Shown one piece after another: positions 16,851-25,110 of a DNA stretch of 64,000 bases (position 1 is the first letter of the stretch; each line of letters starts with the position of its first letter). A program made the translations under genes and the position numbers. The stretch lies in contig CAVTUH010000001.1 of assembly GCA_963737835.1 (NCBI GenBank), positions 1,922,001 to 1,986,000 on the forward strand, read 5' to 3'. This DNA comes from Palsa-1248 sp963737835. GTDB lineage: Bacteria; Gemmatimonadota; Gemmatimonadetes; Gemmatimonadales; Gemmatimonadaceae. Under the pieces are notes generated by a model. The model searched no databases, was not told the origin of the DNA, and saw only the letters and a list, made by a program, of their open reading frames with translations.

Positions 16851-18420
16851 CGATACGCTCCGCGAGCTCGCGAGCTCACCATTTGACCTGCTGGTCATTG
16901 GCGGTGGGATCACCGGCGCCGGCATTGCGCGGGATGCGGCTCTCCGGGGGCTCCGGACGGCACTTGTCGAACGCGATGATTTTGGGAGTGGGACGTCGAG
17001 CCGTTCTTCGCGCCTCATTCACGGCGGCGTACGGTATCTGGAGTACGGGCATTTCCATTTGGTCTTCGAGGCCAGTCGCGAGCGTCGAACACTTCTGCGG
17101 ATCGCGCCTCACCTTGTTCGGCCACTCCGGTTCACGTGGCCGGTGTACCAGGGCGCTCGCGTGCCGGGGTGGAAGCTCGGCGCCGGACTCATGCTCTACG
17201 ATGCGCTCGCGTTGTGGCGAAATGTCGCGAGGCACCGCCGACTCACTGCCGGCGGGGTGCTGCTCCGAGAGCCGGAGCTCGACCCACGAGGATTGACTGG
17301 CGGAGCCGAGTACTTCGACGCAGCAACGGACGACGCGCGGCTGACCCTCGCCAACGCGCTCGCCGCGGCCGGGTCGGGTGCCGCGATCCTCAACCACGCC
17401 GCTGTCCGTTCGATCACGCACGATGCCAGTGGCCGCGCCGTCGGCGCAGGAGTCTACGATACGCTGTCAGGCGAAGAGGTCTCCCTTCGCGCCAGTGCGA
17501 TCGTCAATGCGACGGGGCCGTGGACCGATTCCGTGCGCCAGCTCGCCGACCCGCTCGGCACCCCGAGCGTGCGGGGGAGCAAGGGCGTGCACCTCGCAGT
17601 GCCGGCCCACCGCGTCGGCAACCGCGGCGCGGTGACATTGCTCTCCGCCATCGATGGTCGCGTCATGTTCGTACTCCCAGCGGGCCGGCTGACGATCATC
17701 GGGACGACCGAGAGCGACACGACTGCGGCCCCGGATGACGTTCGGGCGACCAGCGCCGACATCGAGTACCTGCTGTCGTCGGTCAACGCCGCATTCCCAC
17801 GAGCGCGGCTCCAGGGCACGGACGTCGTGTCCGCGTGGGCCGGCATCCGACCGCTCGCAGCCTCTGGGCATCCATCGGACGCCGCGAGCGCGTCCCGCGA
17901 ACACGAGATCGAGCGCGCACCGTCCGGAATGGTGACGGTCACCGGCGGCAAGCTCACCACGTACCGAGCGATGGCGGCCGAAGTAGTCGACACGGTGCTG
18001 GCCGAACTGGAGCGACCCGTCGTCCCGACGACGACTCACGTGGTCCGATTGCCCGGTCGTGAGCGAGCCGCGGCCGTCGATGCCCTTGCCTCGTCAGACA
18101 CGCGGCTGTCAGCGCGCCTCGATCCGCAGTTGCCGTATCGCTTCGCGGACATCGTTTACGGTGTTCAGTGCGAGCGGGCGTTCACGCTCTCCGACGTGCT
18201 CATGCGCCGGACGCACGTTGCGTTCGAGACGCGTGACGCCGGCATCGCCGTGGCATCTCGTGTTGCCGAGGTCGTCGCGCCACTCCTGGACTGGGATGCC
18301 GCAGCCAGGCAGCGAGCGATCGACGACTATGCACGAGACGCCGAGCGCGTGTTCGGCCTGGACGATGCAACTACGCCTGGTGGATCGTCCGCAGCTCCAG
18401 GATCTTCAGGCGTCGCGTGA
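16816..18420 (+). CDS. glpD: Glycerol-3-phosphate dehydrogenase (FAD)
   Basis: An FAD-dependent aerobic glycerol-3-phosphate dehydrogenase of about 534 residues. The N-terminal Rossmann motif is DLLVIGGGITGAGIARDAAL, followed by GTSSRSSRLIHGGVRYLEYG. Other family blocks are NATGPWTDSVRQL, TVTGGKLTTYRAMAAEVVD, and a C-terminal domain with DIVYGVQCERAFTLSDVLMR. It feeds glycerol and phospholipid-derived glycerol phosphate into glycolysis and electrons into the quinone pool. A GTG at 16816 is given; the frame is open to 16777 but there it overlaps the repeat tract. The 3' end overlaps the convergent greA by 50 bases. Confidence 0.9.
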   Translation: MGPLSRPRSGRFDTLRELASSPFDLLVIGGGITGAGIARDAALRGLRTALVERDDFGSGTSSRSSRLIHGGVRYLEYGHFHLVFEASRERRTLLRIAPHLVRPLRFTWPVYQGARVPGWKLGAGLMLYDALALWRNVARHRRLTAGGVLLREPELDPRGLTGGAEYFDAATDDARLTLANALAAAGSGAAILNHAAVRSITHDASGRAVGAGVYDTLSGEEVSLRASAIVNATGPWTDSVRQLADPLGTPSVRGSKGVHLAVPAHRVGNRGAVTLLSAIDGRVMFVLPAGRLTIIGTTESDTTAAPDDVRATSADIEYLLSSVNAAFPRARLQGTDVVSAWAGIRPLAASGHPSDAASASREHEIERAPSGMVTVTGGKLTTYRAMAAEVVDTVLAELERPVVPTTTHVVRLPGRERAAAVDALASSDTRLSARLDPQLPYRFADIVYGVQCERAFTLSDVLMRRTHVAFETRDAGIAVASRVAEVVAPLLDWDAAARQRAIDDYARDAERVFGLDDATTPGGSSAAPGSSGVA

Positions 18421-18838
18421 GCGTGGGCAGCTTGAGCACGGTCACGTCGCCCAGTCCGCGTCCGAGCAAGGCGCGTCCGATCGGCGAAGACATGCTGCAC
18501 TGTCCATCTTCCAGCTCGACAGAGTCGCCAAAGACGAGGCTGTAGGTCTCGATGCCCTTGGTTTGCTGATCCTCGACGACCACGCGTGAGCCGAGGCCGA
18601 CGCGGTCCGGTGGGATCTGCGTGATGTCGACCTGCGAGAGCTTGCTCAACCGCTGCCGCAGATGGCCCAGTCTCGCCTGCACGAACTGCTGTCGCTCCAG
18701 GGCAGCCTTGTATTCGCTGTTCTCCCGGAGGTCGCCCAATTCGACGGCTCGGCGGATCTCGGCGGGTAGGGTAACCGTCAGCTCGTGCTGGAGGCGCGCG
18801 ACCTCGTCGCCGAGCTTGGCTTTCAGCTCTTCAATCAT
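18371..18838 (-). CDS. greA: Transcription elongation factor GreA
   Basis: A 155-residue Gre factor that rescues backtracked RNA polymerase by stimulating transcript cleavage. The N-terminal coiled coil contains the catalytic acidic tip in ELGDLRENSEYKAALERQQF, and the C-terminal FKBP-like domain contains VVVEDQQTKGIETYSLVFGD followed by SSPIGRALLGRGLGD. The last 15 residues, LKILELRTIHQA, are slightly atypical and overlap the end of glpD on the other strand. A strong hairpin lies 24 bases before the start codon. Confidence 0.92.
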   Translation of the reverse strand: MIEELKAKLGDEVARLQHELTVTLPAEIRRAVELGDLRENSEYKAALERQQFVQARLGHLRQRLSKLSQVDITQIPPDRVGLGSRVVVEDQQTKGIETYSLVFGDSVELEDGQCSMSSPIGRALLGRGLGDVTVLKLPTLTRRLKILELRTIHQA

Positions 18839-18861
18839 GCCACCGGATACAAAAGGGGAAC

Positions 18862-18886
18862 GCCCGGCCGCTGTGCGCGGCCGGGC
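18862..18886 (-). promoter_or_regulatory. Hairpin in the greA leader
   Basis: A 10-bp perfect GC stem, GCCCGGCCGC paired with GCGGCCGGGC, with a 5-base loop, in the greA leader. On the greA strand it is followed by CCCCTTTTG, so it has the look of a rho-independent terminator located before the gene. Attenuation or a short leader RNA is possible, since greA leaders in enterobacteria make a terminated small RNA. Alternatively it ends an upstream leftward transcript. Confidence 0.5.
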
Positions 18887-19153
18887 TCTTTGCCCAACGT
18901 AAGCGGCGCGGACGCGGCCCGCAATCAGCGCCCGTGCGGTGCCGCGCCAGGGCAGTATGACCGAGGCTCGGGGCGTCGTGCTGTCGGCGGCTCAGTCAAA
19001 TTGGGGCTCCCGCTGTGACCGCCTGCGGGGTTCTGGCGTCCCTGCCAGGGGCGCTAAACCCGGACCAGTCCGCCACCTGGACAAGCCTACACTAAGGACG
19101 AAGGGCCTATGAGAGACGTGTGTGAGCGCAGTTCCGCCCGAGCCTCCGGCGCG

Positions 19154-19906
19154 ATGTACCGACTCGCGGCCGTCGCGCTCCTGGTCACCGCCGTCGCGTG
19201 CTTCACCGCTGAGAACAAGAACGAATCGGCGCCTACTGGCGTGATTGGCCCAACCGGCGGTGGCGGGACCAACGGGGGTGGCGGCGGCGCCTTGTACGCG
19301 GGAAGCTACGCCCTCCAGGATGTGGACGACTCGACGCTGCCCTTTCAGCTGGCCTACGATAGCGTCAGCAACACGGACTCGACCCGCGTCTTCCAGGCCT
19401 TTATCGACAGCTCCAAGCTGTTTCTCAACACCGATTCGAGCGCGGAGGAGATGGACTACCTGACGATCCGCGACGTGCGCACCGCCGCGGATTCGAACTT
19501 CAATCGGGTCATCTCCTTCGGAGACACGTTGCATGGGACGTTCAGTTCCACGGCCTCAACGATCACCGTGAACCTGACGGATACCGTGAGCGGCATCGTC
19601 AACGTGACCTACACGGTCAGCGGGTCGACGTTCAGCGGCACGGTGCCCTACGTGCTCTACAATACGATCAACCAGCTCGCTGCTTCGGGCCAGGCAGACT
19701 ACCTGTTTGCGCACGTCGGGCCGCCGCTCCATGCGGTGGATGGCGGGAACGGCGCGAGTGAGTCGGTGCTCCTCCGACGCAGTGCGGATCGGGTTGGCGC
19801 GTCGAGACTCAGCGGTGCTGCGGCAACATCGAATGTGCGTCAGTGGCGCGTGCCGGCGTCGGCGCTCCGTGCGTGGCCTGCCGCGCGCGCGCGAACTCGT
19901 CCCTGA
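19154..19906 (+). CDS. Predicted lipoprotein, unknown function
   Basis: A predicted lipoprotein of about 250 residues from the ATG at 19154 (an earlier ATG at 19109 adds 15 residues). The signal MYRLAAVALLVTAVAC places a lipobox cysteine at position 16. A Gly-rich linker (PTGGGGTNGGGGGALY) is followed by a Ser/Thr/Asp-rich beta-structured domain with LAYDSVSNTDSTRVFQAF and VNLTDTVSGIVNVTYTVSG. I do not recognise a family. The Arg-rich last 50 residues overlap the end of the convergent gene by 98 bases, which is unusual and may indicate a missed stop or frameshift. Confidence 0.6.
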   Translation: MYRLAAVALLVTAVACFTAENKNESAPTGVIGPTGGGGTNGGGGGALYAGSYALQDVDDSTLPFQLAYDSVSNTDSTRVFQAFIDSSKLFLNTDSSAEEMDYLTIRDVRTAADSNFNRVISFGDTLHGTFSSTASTITVNLTDTVSGIVNVTYTVSGSTFSGTVPYVLYNTINQLAASGQADYLFAHVGPPLHAVDGGNGASESVLLRRSADRVGASRLSGAAATSNVRQWRVPASALRAWPAARARTRP

Positions 19907-21053
19907 GGAGTTGCATCATCGCCTCGCGCCGCTCGTACAATCGCTTGAGCGGCCGCGGGGCGTGGCGGGCCAGCGCGAATGCCGTGAGCAGCGGAAGGGC
20001 GACTGTAGAGTCGGTGTAGCACACGACCGCGTCCGGCAGACGATCCGGATCGATCTTTCCCCAACTCACCGCCTCGGCGGGCGTCGCGCCCGACAGGCCG
20101 CCGGTATCCGGTCGCGCGTCGGTCACCTGCAGGAAGTAGTCGTGCCCGCGCTCGTCGATACCGAGCACCTCCTGAATTTGCGGCTCGGTTTGTAGCACGA
20201 AATTCTTTGGGCTGCCTCCGCCGAGAATCATCACGGCGCTGCGGCCCCCCGCCCCGCCGGGCGCCCACGAGCCACGCTTCGCTCCGAGCACGATGGCCGC
20301 GGTTTCGTTCACATCCTGATTGGGGTCGATGACACACGCATTGCCGTCGAGGGCCAACGCCGCGACGTTCATGCCGATCGACGAATCCCCGGGCGACGAG
20401 GTGTACACGGGCACGCCCGCCGCATACGCCGCCGACAGCAATGACTTCTGGCCGATGCCGAGCGCCCGCTCGCGCTCGCGCACATACTTGCCGCAGAGGT
20501 GGTGGAATTCGGCGCTCGACATGCAGCGTTGGAACTCCGGTGCGCGAATGATCTGCCGGAAGAACGCATCCGTCGAGAGCAGCACATCGTAATCGAAGAA
20601 GATGTCGTAGATGCGCACGACACCCTCGGCGCGCAGGACGGTGTCCGATGCCTGCGCGGTCCCCCGATGCATCGCGAGCCCAAGGCCGAAATGCGTGTCG
20701 TGGTAAAGGTTCGCGCCAGTCGAGACGATCCAGTCGATGAAGCCGGCTTCGACCAGGGGGATGAGCGCAGCCATCCCGAGCCCGGCCGGCGTGAGGGCGC
20801 CGGTGATCGAGAGCCCCACCGTCACATCCGGTTCGAGCATCCGCGTCGTCAGCAGCTGGCAGGCCTCTCGCAACCGGGCGGCGTTGTATGCGAGAAACGT
20901 CCCCTCGATCAGGTCTGCGGCGATCTCGCGTCCCGTAATGGGACGCGGATCGATGCGCGCGCCAGCCAGGAAGTGCGACCGATTGCCAGCCTCGTGGCCC
21001 GGCTCGTGGGTCACGCTGTGCTCGAAGCGTCCATCATGCATATGACTTGGCAT
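19809..21053 (-). CDS. Deoxyhypusine synthase family protein
   Basis: A 414-residue member of the deoxyhypusine synthase (DHS) family. In archaea and eukaryotes DHS modifies eIF5A with the aminobutyl group of spermidine; bacterial homologues are thought to act on polyamines instead, for example making homospermidine. NAD-binding and active-site blocks are visible: SITGALTPAGLGMAALIPLV, DWIVSTGANLYHDTHFGLGL, the lysine in GGGSPKNFVLQ, and GATPAEAVSWGKIDPDRLPD. The start at 21053 is chosen over a longer Arg-rich extension; an ATG at 21041 is also possible. No eIF5A-like gene is visible in the window. Confidence 0.88.
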   Translation of the reverse strand: MPSHMHDGRFEHSVTHEPGHEAGNRSHFLAGARIDPRPITGREIAADLIEGTFLAYNAARLREACQLLTTRMLEPDVTVGLSITGALTPAGLGMAALIPLVEAGFIDWIVSTGANLYHDTHFGLGLAMHRGTAQASDTVLRAEGVVRIYDIFFDYDVLLSTDAFFRQIIRAPEFQRCMSSAEFHHLCGKYVRERERALGIGQKSLLSAAYAAGVPVYTSSPGDSSIGMNVAALALDGNACVIDPNQDVNETAAIVLGAKRGSWAPGGAGGRSAVMILGGGSPKNFVLQTEPQIQEVLGIDERGHDYFLQVTDARPDTGGLSGATPAEAVSWGKIDPDRLPDAVVCYTDSTVALPLLTAFALARHAPRPLKRLYERREAMMQLLRDEFARARQATHGAPTPARATDAHSMLPQHR

Positions 21054-21137
21054 GCTGGAGGATACTCGGTTTGCTCGCCACGGACAGCCGGGTCCCCAGA
21101 GCCGCCGTCTCCGTTCCACTGTCTCGGCTTGTCGCCG

Positions 21138-22097
21138 TCAGTCGAGCTCCACGATCGCCCGGTCCGCCGCCTCGGCGCCGTTCGTGCCGCGGTCGGGAAA
21201 GGCGGTCGAGTGCGCCGCGACCACCGCCGCCGCGGCCTCTGCGGGATCGTCGGTGAGCAGCATCAGGTCGAGATCACCAGGCGAGATCTTGCGCTCCAGC
21301 ATGACCCGTGTGTGCAGCCAGCGAACCAGCCCAGCCCAGTACCGTCGACCGAAGAGAATGACAGGGAAGCGATAGATCTTGCCCGTCTGGATCAGCGTCA
21401 GGGCTTCGAAGAGCTCATCGAGCGTGCCGTACCCGCCGGGAAAGATGACGAATGCATCCGAGTATTTGATGAACATCGTCTTGCGCACGAAGAAGTATCG
21501 GAAGTTGATCAGCGTATCGACGTACGGGTTGGCCCCTTGCTCGAACGGCAACTCAATGTTGCAGCCCACTGACCGCCCGTGCCCCTCACGCGCCCCGCGA
21601 TTGGCGGCCTCCATGATGCCCGGGCCGGCGCCGGTGATGATCGCATAGCCCGCCTCCGCCAAGAGCCTGGCCGTCTCCCGCGCCGCGGCATATTGGGGAT
21701 CATCGGGCCCGGTTCGCGCGGACCCGAAGATCGAAACCCCCCTCTTGATGCTGGCGAGGGTATCGAATCCCTCGATGAATTCACTCATGATGCGCATGAC
21801 GCGCCACGGATCCGAGCGCGTGAAGTCCGCGGGCGGCCCGTGCTCTTGCAGGAGCTTCTCGTCTTCGGTGACCGGCGGCAGGTCGCGGATCGCGTCTTCG
21901 ACGCGTTGTACCGCGCCTGAGTGTCTGGGCAGCGCCGCCTCCTGTGACGGAGGCCGGCGGCCCGCAAGCAGATGTCCCTCTTCGGTGCGTTCCTTCGCGC
22001 CAGCGCGGGCCGCGCGCTCGGCCGATGCCAGGAGATTGGGATCCGCGTGCTTTCCCGTCGCTGTTCGCGGCACCCGCGCCGCCCGCCGTTTCGCCAT
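21138..22097 (-). CDS. LOG family (TIGR00730) Rossmann-fold protein
   Basis: A 319-residue protein of the LOG/lysine-decarboxylase-like family, nucleotide 5'-monophosphate phosphoribohydrolases that include cytokinin-activating enzymes. The diagnostic motifs are AIITGAGPGIMEAANRGARE and FPGGYGTLDELFEALTL. The first 85 residues are Ala/Arg-rich and variable. The ATG at 22097 is used; a GTG six codons earlier is also in frame. It is 84 bases upstream of the deoxyhypusine-synthase-like gene on the same strand. The substrate cannot be inferred. Confidence 0.9.
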   Translation of the reverse strand: MAKRRAARVPRTATGKHADPNLLASAERAARAGAKERTEEGHLLAGRRPPSQEAALPRHSGAVQRVEDAIRDLPPVTEDEKLLQEHGPPADFTRSDPWRVMRIMSEFIEGFDTLASIKRGVSIFGSARTGPDDPQYAAARETARLLAEAGYAIITGAGPGIMEAANRGAREGHGRSVGCNIELPFEQGANPYVDTLINFRYFFVRKTMFIKYSDAFVIFPGGYGTLDELFEALTLIQTGKIYRFPVILFGRRYWAGLVRWLHTRVMLERKISPGDLDLMLLTDDPAEAAAAVVAAHSTAFPDRGTNGAEAADRAIVELD

Positions 22098-22147
22098 CGC
22101 CCCTACCCGCCTCACGTTGCTCGTTGTCGTCGTCGAACGGCCCGCCG

Positions 22148-22235
22148 TCTCCTTTCTCCTTTCTCCTCACTCCTCTCTACGGGCGCGTTTTCGCGCCCGT
22201 TGCGCCTCGCTCCTGTCTCCTTTCTGCTTTCTGTA
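22148..22235. repeat. Heptamer tract, TCTCCTT type, with GC hairpin
   Basis: Four 7-mers in perfect register (TCTCCTT, TCTCCTT, TCTCCTC, ACTCCTC; 22148-22175) precede the hairpin GGGCGCG-TTTT-CGCGCCC (22181-22198). Related words (CTCCTGTCTCCTTTC, TGCTTTCTG) follow, in direct rather than inverted orientation. The element fills the gap between the small gene ending at 22239 and the LOG gene. On the rightward strand the hairpin is not followed by T's. Confidence 0.6.
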
Positions 22236-22238
22236 CCG

Positions 22239-22499
22239 CTACTTTCTCGCGCGCGGTAGCGCGCGCGCCCATTGGGCGTAGCGCTCGACATCCACACGTG
22301 GCGGCACGGCATGTTCATCACCGTAGGCCGTGTACATGCGCCACCGAAGGTACGTTGGCGACGGCAGCGGCAGAAACGGCAACTGGCGGTACCACGCGCG
22401 ACGACGAAACCGCCACGCGACGCACACAAGGTCGGCCGCGAGCAGAGGGCGCAGCGCCGCACGGAGCGCTAGAGTCGCGCAGAGACGAGCCCACGACAC
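22239..22499 (-). CDS. Small conserved-looking hypothetical protein
   Basis: An 86-residue protein starting with GTG. I cannot assign a function. An N-terminal hydrophobic, Arg-bearing helix (CATLALRAALRPLLAADLVC) is followed by WRFRRRAWYRQLPFLPLPSP and YLRWRMYTAYGDEHAVPP, then a short helix ending in Arg. The aromatic and proline-rich patterning looks like a true small protein and not like an antisense reading. It lies upstream of the LOG gene on the same strand, separated by the TCTCCTT element, and divergently from the metalloprotease. Confidence 0.6.
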   Translation of the reverse strand: MSWARLCATLALRAALRPLLAADLVCVAWRFRRRAWYRQLPFLPLPSPTYLRWRMYTAYGDEHAVPPRVDVERYAQWARALPRARK

Positions 22500-22550
22500 C
22501 GGGACAAAGTATAGCGTGACCTGGATGCACGCCTACTCGTCCGGGCTCAG

Positions 22551-23423
22551 ATGCGTCGCCCTGAGCTCTTCCTCCTGGCTCCACTCGTCGGCATTGGCGG
22601 GTGGATTGCGGTCCAGGCGCGTGATGTCCGCGCAGCAGCAGCTGGCCAGTCCCTGCTGGGCGCCACCTCGCTCGCCCCCGCCCCGATCGTCCGCGCAGTC
22701 TCCAGTCATACTGCGCCTCCTGCCCCGCCTCCGTCGCGGCCGGCGTTCGCAGCGGTCGCGCCAAGTGGCGTCGCCGATGGCGGGGTCGCGGGCGCTGACG
22801 TCAGAGCGTCGCGCGAGCCGGCGCCGATTCGCGACCTTGGCGAGATTCGCCGCCGGCTGATCGAGAACCAATCGGGCACCTATATCGGTGACATCCTCGC
22901 CGAACGCGATTCGAACATTGCGCGCTGGCCGGACCGTCTGTCGACGCGCCCGCTGCGCGTGTGGGTGCAGACTGCCGACAAGCTGGCCGACTGGAATCCC
23001 GTCTACGTGGGCCAGGTCCGAGACGCATTCGCGACGTGGGTCGGCGCCGGCGCGCCGGTGCCGTTCACCTTCGTGACCGACTCGTCCCAGGGGGATGTGC
23101 ATGTAACCTGGGTGGACCACTTCGACGAACAGATCAGCGGGAAGACGATGTGGGCGCGCGATGACAACTGGTGGATCGTCGATGCCAACATTACCATCGC
23201 GCTGCACCATAATCACGGCGAGCCCCTCGACGCGTCCGCCGTGCGGGCGATCGCCCTGCACGAAGTCGGACACCTGCTCGGTCTCGACCACTGCGCCGAC
23301 ACCACGAACATCATGACGCCGCGTGTCCGCGTTCGCGACCTGTCCGAAGCGGACAAGGCGACGATGCGATTGATCTATGCGCTGCCCCCGGGGAGCGTGA
23401 AGGAAGCCATGGCGGGGGGATAA
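22551..23423 (+). CDS. Matrixin-type zinc metalloprotease
   Basis: A 290-residue predicted secreted or membrane-anchored M10-like metalloprotease. An N-terminal hydrophobic segment (LFLLAPLVGIGGWIAV) is followed by an Ala/Pro linker. The catalytic domain contains the full zinc motif HExxHxxGxxH in ALHEVGHLLGLDHCADTTNI, directly followed by the Met-turn IMTPRV. Upstream strands RPLRVWVQTADKLADWNPVY and FATWVGAGAPVPFTFV match the beginning of matrixin catalytic domains. Substrate is unknown. The gene ends 22 bases before a heptamer hairpin element. Confidence 0.88.
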   Translation: MRRPELFLLAPLVGIGGWIAVQARDVRAAAAGQSLLGATSLAPAPIVRAVSSHTAPPAPPPSRPAFAAVAPSGVADGGVAGADVRASREPAPIRDLGEIRRRLIENQSGTYIGDILAERDSNIARWPDRLSTRPLRVWVQTADKLADWNPVYVGQVRDAFATWVGAGAPVPFTFVTDSSQGDVHVTWVDHFDEQISGKTMWARDDNWWIVDANITIALHHNHGEPLDASAVRAIALHEVGHLLGLDHCADTTNIMTPRVRVRDLSEADKATMRLIYALPPGSVKEAMAGG

Positions 23424-23444
23424 GGGGGCAGGACTGCCAACGGC

Positions 23445-23556
23445 GGGGTCAGGGGTAAGGGATCAGGGAATAAACTTCAAGGCCAGCCACAGTGCCCCGC
23501 GGCTGGCCTTCCGATTTGTTCCCTGACCCCTGACCCCGCTGTTCACCCCTGACTGG
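23445..23556. repeat. Heptamer-arm hairpin, GGGGTCA type
   Basis: Left arm: GGGGTCA, GGGGTAA, GGGATCA and GGGAATA in register (23445-23472). Core stem: AAGGCCAGCC (23479-23488) pairs with GGCTGGCCTT (23501-23510). Right arm: TGACCCC and TGACCCC (23524-23537), inverted to the left arm. The core is similar to that of the GACGTTG-type elements (AAACTTCAAGGCCAGC versus AAACCTCGAGGCCAGC), while the arms are unrelated. It lies between convergent genes and supplies the stop codon of the serine hydrolase. Confidence 0.8.
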
Positions 23557-24853
23557 TGGCCTTGGGCTTGATGATGTGTTTCTTCCGCGCCCGATGTGCC
23601 GCCCGGCTTCGCCGCGAGTGGTGCACGCGAATAGGCCGATTCCATCCCAGCTCACGATCGGCGCGGAAGCGGGCCGGCATGGCCAGCGCATAGGCGGGTT
23701 CGTCGGTCACCGCCACGGCGGCCGCATCGGCCAGGTCCGCGCGCACATCCGCGATCACCTTGGCGGGCCGCCGAGCCCGCGCGGCGTAGACGCGGTTGGT
23801 CAGGAGGACGACGAACATCTGCCGATCCGGATCGATCCAGAGAGACGTCCCGGTGAATCCGGTATGGCCGTACGCCCGCTCGCTGAGGAAACGTCCGCAG
23901 CTGCCGTCCCCGCCGCCATCGCACGTATCCCAGCCCAGGGCGCGCGTGCCAGCAGCCCGGCGCGTGAAGGTCGCGATCGTCGAGTCGCTCACGATGCGCG
24001 TGCCGTTGTACTCCCCGCCATTGAGCATCATCTGAGCAAACACGGCGAGATCGGCCGCCGTGCTGAACAAGCCCGCATGCCCCGCAACGCCGCCCAGCGC
24101 GTACGCGTTCTCGTCCTGCACCTCACCCTGCAACGGATATCCGCGCGGCGGCGTGAGCTCGGTCGGCGCCACACGAGTCTTGAGCGAGTCCGCAGGCCGG
24201 AAATACGTATCGGCCATGCCCAGCGGCCCGAACACATGCTCATCGAGGAACACATCGAGACGCTCGCCCGAGACCGCCTCGACGATCATGCCGAGGACGT
24301 CGGCGCCCAGGTCCGAGTAGATGTAGCAGTCACCGGGCTTGCACTCGAGCGGCGTGTCGAGGACATACCGCCGCGCCTCGTCCGGCGTGGTGGCCAATCG
24401 CCACAGATCACGGCCCGGCGGGAGCCCTGATCGGTGCTCCAACAACTGGCGGACCGTCACGGAGTCCTTGTAGCCCCCTGTGAACGCCGGCAGGTAGGAC
24501 ACCACCGGCGCGTCCAGCATGATCCGGCCCTGGTCGTAGAGCACCATGATCGCCGTAGTCGTGCCGACGACTTTCGTCAGCGAAGCGAGGTCGTAAACCG
24601 TAGCGTCGGGAGAGACGTGTTGGCTCGACCCGCTCCAGCTCAGTCGACCAAAGCCATGCTCCCACACCACCGCGCCCTTACGCCCGACAACCACAGCCGC
24701 GCCGGGATATCCGCCAGCAGCGATCCCCCGCTGGACGACGCGATAGATGGCGTCCAGGCGGCGTGCGGACATTCCGACCGATGCCGGCGACTTGACCGGC
24801 AGGCCGGAAGAACCCGCAACACCAGCAGTGAGGGCGGCGATAAGTGCAAGCAC
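23543..24853 (-). CDS. Serine hydrolase, beta-lactamase/penicillin-binding-like
   Basis: A 436-residue class-C-type serine hydrolase (beta-lactamase family, often annotated as esterase or D-aminopeptidase-like). A short N-terminal signal (MLALIAALTAGVAGSSGLPV) suggests export. The active-site SxxK is S91-L-T-K94, the second motif is Tyr178 in YIYSDLGAD, and the third is HTG in YGHTGFTGTSLW. The last 40 residues are strongly basic (RVHHSRRSRAAHRARKKHII) and run into the heptamer element, so the original C-terminus may have been extended by it. Whether it acts on peptidoglycan or another ester is not visible. Confidence 0.88.
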   Translation of the reverse strand: MLALIAALTAGVAGSSGLPVKSPASVGMSARRLDAIYRVVQRGIAAGGYPGAAVVVGRKGAVVWEHGFGRLSWSGSSQHVSPDATVYDLASLTKVVGTTTAIMVLYDQGRIMLDAPVVSYLPAFTGGYKDSVTVRQLLEHRSGLPPGRDLWRLATTPDEARRYVLDTPLECKPGDCYIYSDLGADVLGMIVEAVSGERLDVFLDEHVFGPLGMADTYFRPADSLKTRVAPTELTPPRGYPLQGEVQDENAYALGGVAGHAGLFSTAADLAVFAQMMLNGGEYNGTRIVSDSTIATFTRRAAGTRALGWDTCDGGGDGSCGRFLSERAYGHTGFTGTSLWIDPDRQMFVVLLTNRVYAARARRPAKVIADVRADLADAAAVAVTDEPAYALAMPARFRADRELGWNRPIRVHHSRRSRAAHRARKKHIIKPKATSQG

Positions 24854-25110
24854 CGTTCGTACCTACCAGGTCTAGGGGACGCCCACAGCCACAGCGAGGC
24901 ACAACACGCACGCGGCAGCAGCCCAGAGGCCCCTACCGCGCCAAACCCTGCAGGACGCGTGCTAGCGACGGTAAACGACCGAAGTGCCGGTCGCGCGCCG
25001 AGTTAGCCGCTCCGGCCATGTATACACGTTTCAACTACCTTAAGTCAAGACGAAAAAGGGCCTATCCGGCAACCCTGTCCGTCCCCTTGAGTGTCACAAA
25101 AGCTGTCGGC
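24854..25110. other. Intergenic region upstream of ECF sigma gene
   Basis: A 257-base divergent gap without a credible gene. The part near 25018-25060 is A/T-richer than its surroundings (GTATACACGTTTCAAC, TTAAGTCAAGACGAAAAAG). CAACC (25070-25074), 16 bases, and GTGTC (25091-25095) could be an ECF promoter for the sigma gene that follows at 25111, but the match is weak. Confidence 0.4.
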
